Program-made: the position numbers and the translations under genes
Source of the DNA: CAZUSP01 sp964623505
GTDB lineage: Bacteria > Patescibacteriota > Minisyncoccia > Minisyncoccales > UBA1441
Length of the DNA stretch: 22,893 nt
Assembly (NCBI GenBank): GCA_964623505.1
Contig: CAZUSP010000008.1
Location: forward strand, 1-22,893
Direction: 5' to 3'
Notes under the pieces: model-generated
Databases searched by the model: none
Seen by the model: only the letters and a program-made list of their open reading frames with translations
What the model was told of the DNA's origin: nothing
In this document: piece after piece, positions 14,819-21,861 of the stretch
Layout of the letters: each line of letters begins with the position of its first letter
Numbering within the stretch: the first letter of the stretch is position 1

Positions 14819-15925
14819 TTATTTCGCTCGATCCAACACGTACTCAACAATGCTTTCCATCATCGCCCGCTCTGGGCCAGCCGGCAACCTATTGAGAAAA
14901 TCTTTGGCTTTATCGGCATACTCTCGGCACAACTCCATTGCTCTTCCCAACGCTCCAGTTTGAGAGATGATCTCAATCGCTCTTTTAATATCTGCCTCGG
15001 TCAAGTTATCTTTGTATAATATGTTATTCAGCTCTTCATTGCCCTTTTCTTCCAGTGCAAAAAGAATCACAATGTTCCCCCCTTTTCTCTCCTCAATATC
15101 TTTGCCTATCTTCTTGCCAAAGTCGTCTTGCCCAAAGATATCCAGAATATCATCCCTGGCCTGAAAAGCCATTCCCAGATTGAATCCATAATCCTTCAGC
15201 GCCTTTAATTCTCCCGGAGAGGCTCCGGCACATGTCCCGCCCACCAGGCAGCTCGCTTCAAAAAGCTTGGCTGTTTTTTTATCAGCCATTTCGAGATAAT
15301 CTTTTTTCTCAACCACCCCATATCTTTGTTCGAGTACCAGCGGTTCGTCTTGGCGGCCGGCTCTTTCCTGAAAAATATCCAGCATCTCGCCTTCGAGTAA
15401 AATCTGCAAGGCATCTGACAATATTGCTGAAATGCGAATCGGTTCCGGAGAGCGCAAGGCCCCCTGAAAAACAGCCGCCACATAATGCACCCCCGTGCAC
15501 TGTGCGATTGAAGACCCCCATTTCTTCCAAGTAGTCAATTCTCCTCTTCTCAAATCACTATGGTCGATAATATCATCAATAATTAAAGAATAATTATGCA
15601 ACAACTCCACCGAAGCCGCCGCATATAAAGCGTCTTTCTCTCTTCCTCCACAGGCGGCACAACTTAACAAAACGAGAGCCGGCCTTAAGCACTTGCCCCC
15701 GGTATTAAACTGATAGAGCATTGCTTCCTCAAATCTTTTTCCGGCGTGACAAAGAAGCAATCCTTTCGCTGCTGGCTTCACCATTTCTCTGGTCTTCTTC
15801 AAAAAAGAGTCTACATCCTGTCCTTGAACAGAAATCATGGGCTCCTTTTTAAGTCTGCCGGCGAAAAACCAAATAAGTACTCCTCCCGTGCTTACGGCTA
15901 ATAGGATGGGCCAAATTATATTCAT
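14819..15925 (-). CDS. Membrane-anchored polyprenyl (GGPP/FPP-type) diphosphate synthase
   Basis: A 368-aa trans-isoprenyl diphosphate synthase. The first Asp-rich motif is DDIID (117-121), within LLHNYSLIIDDIIDHSDLRRG (109-128). The second is DDILD (258-262), and KT is at 217-218. The protein adds IPP units to DMAPP or longer allylic diphosphates. Tyr112 at -5 from the first motif hinders a firm length call; C15 or C20 is most likely. Two oddities stand out: an N-terminal hydrophobic segment (about 4-23) followed by RLKK that looks like a membrane anchor, and GGKCLRP (76-82) in place of the usual GGKRxRP. It is the first gene of the isoprenoid/kinase operon. The ATG at 15925 has no clear Shine-Dalgarno sequence, and a 120-nt leader is likely. 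Confidence 0.88.
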   Translation of the reverse strand: MNIIWPILLAVSTGGVLIWFFAGRLKKEPMISVQGQDVDSFLKKTREMVKPAAKGLLLCHAGKRFEEAMLYQFNTGGKCLRPALVLLSCAACGGREKDALYAAASVELLHNYSLIIDDIIDHSDLRRGELTTWKKWGSSIAQCTGVHYVAAVFQGALRSPEPIRISAILSDALQILLEGEMLDIFQERAGRQDEPLVLEQRYGVVEKKDYLEMADKKTAKLFEASCLVGGTCAGASPGELKALKDYGFNLGMAFQARDDILDIFGQDDFGKKIGKDIEERKGGNIVILFALEEKGNEELNNILYKDNLTEADIKRAIEIISQTGALGRAMELCREYADKAKDFLNRLPAGPERAMMESIVEYVLDRAK

Positions 15926-16051
15926 AATGTTTCGGGGAAATCAGGTTTTTGAGCAAAGAAGATAACGCCCCCACTTGAGAACATGCCTATGTCCATGTAT
16001 TTTTCTGAAAATTACCTGAAGAAGAAGCATCCATGCCTAGAAACATAATGA

Positions 16052-16060
16052 ATTATATCA
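16052..16060 (-). promoter_or_regulatory. extended -10 promoter for the isoprenoid/histidine-kinase operon
   Basis: Minus strand TGATATAAT (16060-16052) is a perfect extended -10 (TGn plus TATAAT). The -35 at the proper distance (TTCCCT region) is poor, as is common for extended -10 promoters. It would give a leader of about 120 nt before the prenyl synthase ATG at 15925. Confidence 0.45.
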
Positions 16061-16118
16061 GAAAGTACATTAATAGGGAAGAAAATACATGGCCTACAAC
16101 AGACAAAAATATAAAAAA

Positions 16119-16679
16119 CTATAGCCGGTTGATAGAAAAAAAGATAGGCGTCCTCAATCTCTGACGGGCTGATCGCTTCCAGGTCTTGAGCGGCCCCACC
16201 GGTCTAAAAAGGGCACTGATCTCTTCTTGGGCCTGTTTTTTCAGCAGAAGATCAAAAAAACAAGAAGCAACATCCGGATCTCTTTCTTTTATCTCCTCCA
16301 CCGCTCTGTTTTTTTCAACCGTAAAAACATCTTTCGTCAGACGAGCAAAAAAGATCTTTTGCTGAAAGATCTCCAGCAAATTTCGATGATCTTCAGTCAG
16401 AGCCGAATCTGAATATTTTGTGAAATAATATGAGGTTCGGGCGCTGGTCTTAATCCCGCACTTATTCATCTTTTCTCTTATCTCAAGCCGGGAAAAATGA
16501 TTCGTGCCCCCGAACTCAACCAGGTGCCCTAGAAGGTGCGCCAGGCCCGGGCGCCTGTCGTGAACCGAACCAAAAAGAACGCAAGCATCAATATAAACTG
16601 CATTGATTTATCTTTTGGAAAATAAAACAACCTTTAGTCCACCGTTCAATTCTTTGGTTTTTGCTCTCGGAATATACAT
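16119..16679 (-). pseudogene. M16-family metallopeptidase, truncated pseudogene
   Basis: From ATG 16679 the minus strand reads as the N-terminus of an M16 (insulinase/processing peptidase-like) protein: ELNGGLKVVLFSKR. An in-frame TAA (16610-16608) follows, then INAVYIDACVLFGSVHDRRP and GLAHLLGHLVEFGG in the same frame. The zinc motif HxxEH has become HLLGH, so the catalytic Glu is lost (GAG to GGG). The distal metal-ligand region is retained as EKNRAVEEI. The frame ends at 16119 after about 185 codons, against more than 400 in active M16 proteins. Nonsense change, lost catalytic residue and truncation together make it non-functional. A TATAAT (16691-16686) still precedes it. Confidence 0.8.
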
Positions 16680-16900
16680 GCACACATTATATCTCTTTCG
16701 GTTCTATCATAAAGAGAAGGGACCTCGTTCCCTGAAGTCCCTCCACAAATCCTTGCTTGCCTCGGCCCGCCACCGCGCGGGCCGCCACCCGGATTTCCGT
16801 AGCCCGGAGATCATTTTCCGCTGCCGCCAGCCCCAGATCCGCTCTTCGGGCCGAAACTGCCAACGCCCTTGCTACCCGGCATTGAGATCACCCATTTTGT
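16646..16900 (-). pseudogene. possible remnant of a small Gly/Pro-rich protein
   Basis: On the minus strand one frame, with an ATG at 16882, reads MPGSKGVGSFGPKSGSGAGG and SGK, then TGA (16813-16811). It continues in the same frame with SPGYGNPGGGPRGGGPRQAR and on to TGA 16648-16646. Sustained Gly/Ser/Pro content on both sides of the stop suggests decayed coding sequence, but high local GC alone can produce Gly/Pro/Arg frames. No family is recognised. The segment fills most of the 283-nt gap between tyrS and the M16 pseudogene. Confidence 0.25.
16711..16742 (-). terminator. candidate Rho-independent terminator downstream of tyrS
   Basis: Minus strand AGGGACTTC (16742-16734) pairs with GAGGTCCCT (16726-16718) as a 9-bp stem with one G-T pair and a 7-nt loop. 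The pyrimidine tract TCTCTTT follows. The T tract is weak, so this is a candidate. Together with a second GC-rich hairpin (GGCCCGC/GCGGGCC, 16783-16764) it could separate the sec-tyrS unit from the isoprenoid operon. Confidence 0.5.
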
Positions 16901-16962
16901 CTAGACTAATCGGAGGATCTGCAAACTCCCCGCTTTATCAATACAAAATCAGGGAATTAGAA

Positions 16963-18147
16963 TCAAAGTATCTTTAAGAAATTTAGTTTGCCTTTTTGGA
17001 TAACTGCGCCAGGATCAACCATAACCTCTATGTTCTTAATCTTTTGCCCGTTAATCTTAACTCCTCCCTGCCCGACTATCCTTCTGCCCTCAGACCTAGA
17101 AGAAACCAAGCCGGAATCAACAAGAATAGACAACAGAGAGTAGTCTTTTGGCTTGAATTCTGGTATCTCTGATGGAATTTCTTTTTTCGAAAAAGTCTTA
17201 ATAAAATAATCCTCGGCTTTTTTTGCCTCAATTTCCGAATAATATTGTCGAACAATCTCAAAAGACAATTTGAGCTTCAAGTCACGAGGATTAGCCCCAT
17301 TTTCAATATCTTTCCGGTAGCCATCAACAACCGCCAGATCAATTCTGGTCAATAAAACGAAATAACGGATGATCAGATCATCGCTTAATGACATTATCTT
17401 ACCGAACATATCATTGGGTTTGTCTAAAAGGTCAACCGTGTTGCCGAAAGTGGCGCTCATCTTGCGGCCATCCAGGCCTTCTAAAAGTGGCCCCGTAACT
17501 ATGTCTTGAGGTTCTTGACCATAGAATCTTTGCATCTCTCGACCGGCCAAAAGGTTAAAACGTTGATCGGTTCCTCCAATTTCCACATCGGCCTGAACGT
17601 GGACCGAGTCATAGCCCTGCATTAAAGGGTAAAGGGTTTCGCGCAAAGAAACTCTCTGGCCGGCCTTTAATCTTCGGGCAATGTTGTCCCGAGAGATAAA
17701 TTCGTTGATTGAAAAAACGTTGGCCTGGCGACCAATCTGTCGATAATCAAGTTGGCTGAGCCAATCAGCATTATATAAAATATCGGCTTGATCAGTATCG
17801 ATAATCCTGCCAGCCTGCTCAACATAAGTACGGGCATTTTCAGCTATTTCTCCTTCGCTTAACATCGGCCGCTCGCCTTCCTTGTCAGAAGTGTCTCCAA
17901 TTAATCCGGTGAAATTGCCAATGATCAATATTGCCCGATGGCCCAATAACTGAAAGTCTCGCAGTTTCAGCAGAGGGATAGTGTGCCCTAAATGAAAATT
18001 AGGACTGGTCGGATCTATGCCAAGTTTGACCCGCAAAACATCCCCTGATTTCAATCTGTTTTTAAGCCGAGACCGGTCAATCACTTCATCAACGCCTCGA
18101 TCCAGCACATTCCCAATCTGGCTCTGATTTGCCCCTTTTTTAACCAT
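16963..18147 (-). CDS. tyrS: Tyrosyl-tRNA synthetase
   Basis: A 394-aa class I synthetase. It shows HLGH (52-55), GNFTGLIGDTSDK (77-89), YPLMQGYDSVHVQADVEIGG (173-192) and GTDQRFNLL, then the KMSKS-region sequence KMSAT (229-233), and a C-terminal S4 RNA-binding domain from about 338 (SRSEGRRIVGQGGVKING). It charges tRNA-Tyr. The signature loop retains its first lysine, but Ala replaces the second. The start is the ATG at 18147, 15 nt after the upstream stop, without a clear Shine-Dalgarno sequence. It is the last gene of the secD-to-tyrS unit; no T-box leader is visible in the short gap before it. Confidence 0.95.
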   Translation of the reverse strand: MVKKGANQSQIGNVLDRGVDEVIDRSRLKNRLKSGDVLRVKLGIDPTSPNFHLGHTIPLLKLRDFQLLGHRAILIIGNFTGLIGDTSDKEGERPMLSEGEIAENARTYVEQAGRIIDTDQADILYNADWLSQLDYRQIGRQANVFSINEFISRDNIARRLKAGQRVSLRETLYPLMQGYDSVHVQADVEIGGTDQRFNLLAGREMQRFYGQEPQDIVTGPLLEGLDGRKMSATFGNTVDLLDKPNDMFGKIMSLSDDLIIRYFVLLTRIDLAVVDGYRKDIENGANPRDLKLKLSFEIVRQYYSEIEAKKAEDYFIKTFSKKEIPSEIPEFKPKDYSLLSILVDSGLVSSRSEGRRIVGQGGVKINGQKIKNIEVMVDPGAVIQKGKLNFLKIL

Positions 18148-18162
18148 AATAAATAGAGGTCT

Positions 18163-18606
18163 TCACTCGCCAATAACCTGAACCTGAACCTTTCGAGGCC
18201 TTGATCTGTCCAGCTCAACCAAAAACACTCTCTGCCACTGGCCAAGTTGCAACTTTCCCCCTTTGAAATTCAAAGTTATGCTTGATGGCAGGTGAATGGC
18301 CTTGCAGTGAGAGTGGCCATTAGCGCACTCATCTGGACACATATTGACCGTTCGGCGATCAAAATTATCATGATTATATTTGTCATCTTTTGAAGCAGTG
18401 GCTTCGAGGTTGTTTTTCATATCTTCTATTAAAAGAGGCTCGTTTTCATTGAGCATCAATGAGGCCGAGGTGTGCAAACAATGGATGTTGACCAGCCCGT
18501 TGTTAATACCCGTGCCCGACAAAAAATCCTTGATCTGATCGGTTAGATCAATAAAATCAAAAAGATTTTTAGTCTGAAAGCTGAAATCAACAGAATCTAT
18601 TTTCAT
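18163..18606 (-). CDS. YjbQ/UPF0047 family protein
   Basis: A 147-aa single-domain protein with the UPF0047 pattern: HTSASLMLNENE (45-56), HDNFDRRTVNM (79-89), ECANGHSHCKA (93-103) with the conserved histidines, and GKLQLGQWQRVFLVELD (117-133) followed by the RPRKVQVQV end. E. coli YjbQ has weak thiamin-phosphate-synthase activity in vitro, but the physiological role of the family is unsettled. Cysteines C90, C94 and C101 around the histidines may add a metal site. It sits between a HAD phosphatase and tyrS with gaps of 9 and 15 nt. The start at the ATG at 18606 is well placed. Confidence 0.88.
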   Translation of the reverse strand: MKIDSVDFSFQTKNLFDFIDLTDQIKDFLSGTGINNGLVNIHCLHTSASLMLNENEPLLIEDMKNNLEATASKDDKYNHDNFDRRTVNMCPDECANGHSHCKAIHLPSSITLNFKGGKLQLGQWQRVFLVELDRSRPRKVQVQVIGE

Positions 18607-18615
18607 GATTTAATT

Positions 18616-19257
18616 TTAATTCCAATAATGAATTAGCCACTTTCTTTTTTGAGCTATTTTCTTTAGCCGCCTATCCGGATTAACTACCCGGGGAAATCCG
18701 ACCGCCAGTAATAAGGGCTCATCGCTAAAACAATCACTGTAGAACCAATCTTGAGACAGATCTGGGCTTATCTCCCGGGCTTTGATCAGTTTTTCTGTCC
18801 CGAAAACTGTCGTGGCGAGCCTTCCGGTCAGCCGTCCATTCTTTTCCTCTAGCCGGCTGGCGATCACCTGATCCACCCCCAGAGTCAATCCGATGATATC
18901 GGCCAGTGAACTCAAGGCCGTTGAAATTAAAACTATCTTCCGGCCGGCCAGGCGATGCTTCTCTATCTCTTCCCGAGCTAGATCAAGCAACCGGCTTTTG
19001 ATGGCTGCTTCGAAAAGATTTTGCAGCTCGTCTTCAAGTTCAGAAACCCGATGCCCGGCCAAAAACAAATAAATTTGCTTCAAGGTATCTGCCTTTGGCC
19101 GGCCAAAAAAGTATTCCATCCGATAACGGAAACCGGCCAAGGCCAAACGAGGCAAGTGATGAATCTTTAGCCATCTTTTTCGCCAAAAATGATCGAGAAT
19201 CATCAAATGCGTTCGCCCCCTTACAATTGTTTGATCAATATCAAAAAAAACTACCAT
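18616..19257 (-). CDS. HAD-IB family phosphatase (SerB/CicA-like)
   Basis: A 213-aa HAD hydrolase. Motif I is FFDIDQTIV (nucleophile in DIDQT), motif II LISTAL, the motif III lysine lies in GTEKLIK, and motif IV is YSDCFSDEPLL. The C-terminal VNPDRRLKKIAQKRKW is typical of subfamily IB. A helical cap lies between motifs I and II. Known relatives dephosphorylate phosphoserine or lipid phosphates; the substrate here is unknown. I chose the ATG at 19257 because MVVFFDID is the usual family start. A GTG at 19287 overlapping the pyrG stop (GTGA) would add ten hydrophobic residues and cannot be ruled out. Confidence 0.82.
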   Translation of the reverse strand: MVVFFDIDQTIVRGRTHLMILDHFWRKRWLKIHHLPRLALAGFRYRMEYFFGRPKADTLKQIYLFLAGHRVSELEDELQNLFEAAIKSRLLDLAREEIEKHRLAGRKIVLISTALSSLADIIGLTLGVDQVIASRLEEKNGRLTGRLATTVFGTEKLIKAREISPDLSQDWFYSDCFSDEPLLLAVGFPRVVNPDRRLKKIAQKRKWLIHYWN

Positions 19258-19283
19258 CAAAGAACTTGATATGAGACATATTA

Positions 19284-20942
19284 TCACGATTTTCGGCCGA
19301 TTGCCAGCGATCGAGATTTGATCGCCGCTTTTATCAGCTCATTAAAAAGAGGATGGGGAGACAGCGGCCGGGCCTGAAATTCAGGGTGAAATTGAGTTCC
19401 GACGAAAAATGGATGTTCTTTGGACGGCAGTTCCATTATCTCCATCAGTCGGCCATTAGGAGATCGGCCCGAAAATATCAAACCTCGTTTCTCAAGCCTC
19501 TTAATGTACTCGGGGTTGACCTCAAATCTGTGACGATGCCTCTCCATAACCCTGCTCCGGCCATAGGCCCGGAAGGCAATAGTACCCTGTTTGATCAAAG
19601 CCGGATAGGCACCAAGCCTCATTGTTCCACCATACCTTCGACGATCCATTTTCTTTTTCTGTTCCGGCATTATGTCAATAACCGGATGTTCGGTTCCTGG
19701 ATCGATCTCGGTCGTATGAGCTGACAGCTTTAAAACATTGCGAGCATACTCAACTATCGCCAGCTGCATGCCGTAGCAAAGACCTAAATAAGGTATTTTT
19801 TTCTTCCGAACATAATTAATGACCTGAAGTTTGCCGGCCACCCCCGTCTGGCCAAAACCGCCCGGAACGATAACCCCATCATAATCATCCAAAACACTCA
19901 ACTTAACTTGACCAGATTCAAAATCTTGAGAAGAAAGCCACTCTGTCTGGGGCTGCCGTTTTAAATGATAAGCCGAGAACTTAATGGCTTCCAGCACTGA
20001 AACGTAAACATCTCCCAAGATAAAATCACCCGTATTAAAATACTTGCCGACAACCGCAATTTTTATCGGCCGAAGATCTCGATGAGTCAGATTCACCCAT
20101 TGCTCCCATTCGGCCAAATTTGGCCGCCGATTAGGAAGTCCTAGGTGGCGACAAACCAGTTTCCCGAGGTTTTCTTTTTCAAAGTTGAAGGGAACATCAT
20201 AGATGCTCTCGACATCAGGCGCCGACAAAACGGAATCAGGCCTAATATTGCAAGAAACAGCTATCTTCTCTCGCCTTTTCTGATCAATGGAATGTTCACT
20301 TCGGGCCAAAACAATATCGGGCTGAACTCCATAAGAATTCAGCAGCCGAATCGCATTCTGGGTCGGCTTGGTTTTCATTTCCCCAATCTTCTTCGGCAAG
20401 GGCAGATAGGTTACCACCACAAAAAGAACATCTTCGGGGTGGCTAAGTTTCAAGAAACGAGCCGCTTCAATGAACATGATGTTCTGATAATCCCCGATCG
20501 TGCCCCCTACTTCCAAAACTGAAACATCAGACCGGTGTAAATAAGCCGAGCGACGGACCCGACGAAGAATCTCTTCAACGATATGGGGAATGGCTTCAAC
20601 GCATCGGCCGTTGTATCCCAGCTGACGCTCCTTTTCAATCACCCGACGATAGACCATTCCGCTGGTCATGTAATCCTCATTCAGCAGATCTCGGCCTAAA
20701 AACCTCTCGTAGTTACCCATATCCTGATCACATTCCAGCCCCGAAGACAAAACAAAAACCTCGCCATGTTCGGTTGGGTTCATGGTTCCGGCATCAACAT
20801 TGAGATAAGAATCTATCTTAACCAAATTGACCCGAAAACCCCTGGCCTGAAGGATCTTGCCAATTGAAGCGGCGGCTACCCCCTTGCCGATCCCGGACAT
20901 GAACCCGCCAAGCACAAAAATGTATTTGGTCCTTTTGGCCAT
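19284..20942 (-). CDS. pyrG: CTP synthase (glutamine-hydrolysing)
   Basis: The 552-aa length is typical of PyrG. The synthase domain begins KYIFVLGGFMSGIGKG and contains CDQDMGNYERF (71-81), EVGGTIGDYQ (144-153) and GEMKTKPTQ. The glutamine amidotransferase domain follows with VVGKYFNTGD, VPGGFGQTGVAGK, the nucleophile Cys389 in GLCYGMQ, and His519/Glu521 in QFHPEF. It makes CTP from UTP, ATP and glutamine. The lid loop usually reads GGFGxRGxEGK; here Arg is Thr and Glu is Ala. The gene starts 10 nt after the secF stop, so cotranscription with secDF is likely. Confidence 0.96.
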   Translation of the reverse strand: MAKRTKYIFVLGGFMSGIGKGVAAASIGKILQARGFRVNLVKIDSYLNVDAGTMNPTEHGEVFVLSSGLECDQDMGNYERFLGRDLLNEDYMTSGMVYRRVIEKERQLGYNGRCVEAIPHIVEEILRRVRRSAYLHRSDVSVLEVGGTIGDYQNIMFIEAARFLKLSHPEDVLFVVVTYLPLPKKIGEMKTKPTQNAIRLLNSYGVQPDIVLARSEHSIDQKRREKIAVSCNIRPDSVLSAPDVESIYDVPFNFEKENLGKLVCRHLGLPNRRPNLAEWEQWVNLTHRDLRPIKIAVVGKYFNTGDFILGDVYVSVLEAIKFSAYHLKRQPQTEWLSSQDFESGQVKLSVLDDYDGVIVPGGFGQTGVAGKLQVINYVRKKKIPYLGLCYGMQLAIVEYARNVLKLSAHTTEIDPGTEHPVIDIMPEQKKKMDRRRYGGTMRLGAYPALIKQGTIAFRAYGRSRVMERHRHRFEVNPEYIKRLEKRGLIFSGRSPNGRLMEIMELPSKEHPFFVGTQFHPEFQARPLSPHPLFNELIKAAIKSRSLAIGRKS

Positions 20943-20952
20943 ACAAAAAAGG

Positions 20953-21858
20953 TTAAGATTTGCGATTCAACTTTCGTTGATGGGCATCAACCAACAAAGG
21001 GCTGGCAATGAACAGGGATGAGTAGGTGCCGGAAATAATACCAATCACTAAAGCCAGAGAAAAGAAGTAGAGAGTTGGTCCACCAAAAAACAACAAAAAC
21101 AATAAAACTAAGATGGTGGTAAAAGAGGTCTTCAGGGAGCGAGACAAAGACTGATTTAAAGAGTAGTTGACCGTCTCGGCATAACCCCGCCCAACCCCCT
21201 TGAGAAGATTCTCCCGGATTCGGTCAAAAACAACCACTGAATCGTTCACCGAATAACCAAAGACGATCAACAGGGCGGTTACGATCGGAATAGTGATCTC
21301 GACTCCGGCAAATTGACCCAACAGGACAAAAACACCCAGCATGATCAGCACGTCAAAGCAAAGAGCCGTCAGGGCGGCTAATCCATACTGCCAACTTGGG
21401 ACGGGCCGGTGAACCTTACTAAAAGCCCAGCTGATGTAAATCAAGATGGCCAATAACGACAAGATAACCGCCTGCCGGGTCTTCTGGGTCAACTCTCGGC
21501 TAATTGTCGCCGAAATGGTCTCAAACTCATAAGAGCCCTCAACCAACTCTCCTTTGGTTCTTAAAACCGACATCATCTTCGACCAGGTTTCTTCGTCTAT
21601 CTCTTCGGAAATTTGAATCATGATTCCATTCCCTCCGGCTGTTCTGACCCCAGCCTCGCCCAGACCTATTTCGCCCAAACCAACCCTTAAATCGGTAACC
21701 GAAGGCCGGGCCGACTGATATTCGATATAGATTGAGCTGCCTCCCTTGAAATCAATGCCTAGATTGAGGCCCCAAAAAAACAAGGCCGCCAAACTGCCAA
21801 GAATCAAAACCAAAGATAAAAGATAAAACCATTTACGATAAAAAATGAAATCAAACAT
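20953..21858 (-). CDS. secF: Protein translocase subunit SecF
   Basis: A 301-aa RND-type membrane protein. The first helix is at about 12-32, followed by the SecF opening GIDFKGGSSIYIEY (34-47) and a periplasmic domain. The remaining five helices include the signature VFGYSVNDSVVVFDRIREN. With SecD it uses the proton gradient to help release secreted proteins from the SecYEG channel. The start codon lies 3 nt after the secD stop, the normal secDF arrangement. Confidence 0.96.
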   Translation of the reverse strand: MFDFIFYRKWFYLLSLVLILGSLAALFFWGLNLGIDFKGGSSIYIEYQSARPSVTDLRVGLGEIGLGEAGVRTAGGNGIMIQISEEIDEETWSKMMSVLRTKGELVEGSYEFETISATISRELTQKTRQAVILSLLAILIYISWAFSKVHRPVPSWQYGLAALTALCFDVLIMLGVFVLLGQFAGVEITIPIVTALLIVFGYSVNDSVVVFDRIRENLLKGVGRGYAETVNYSLNQSLSRSLKTSFTTILVLLFLLFFGGPTLYFFSLALVIGIISGTYSSLFIASPLLVDAHQRKLNRKS

Positions 21859-21861
21859 ATT

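Noticed and set aside
16711..16810. T-box-like leader (GGGTGGC...CCCGCG followed by a hairpin) on the minus strand.
   Set aside because: The core AGGGTGGNACCGCG is not matched cleanly, no Stem I or specifier loop is visible, and the downstream gene is a peptidase pseudogene rather than an aminoacyl-tRNA synthetase or amino-acid gene.
16603..16977. 124-codon plus-strand frame next to tyrS.
   Set aside because: It runs antisense to the M16 pseudogene and across a GC-rich island, and shows no recognisable motif.
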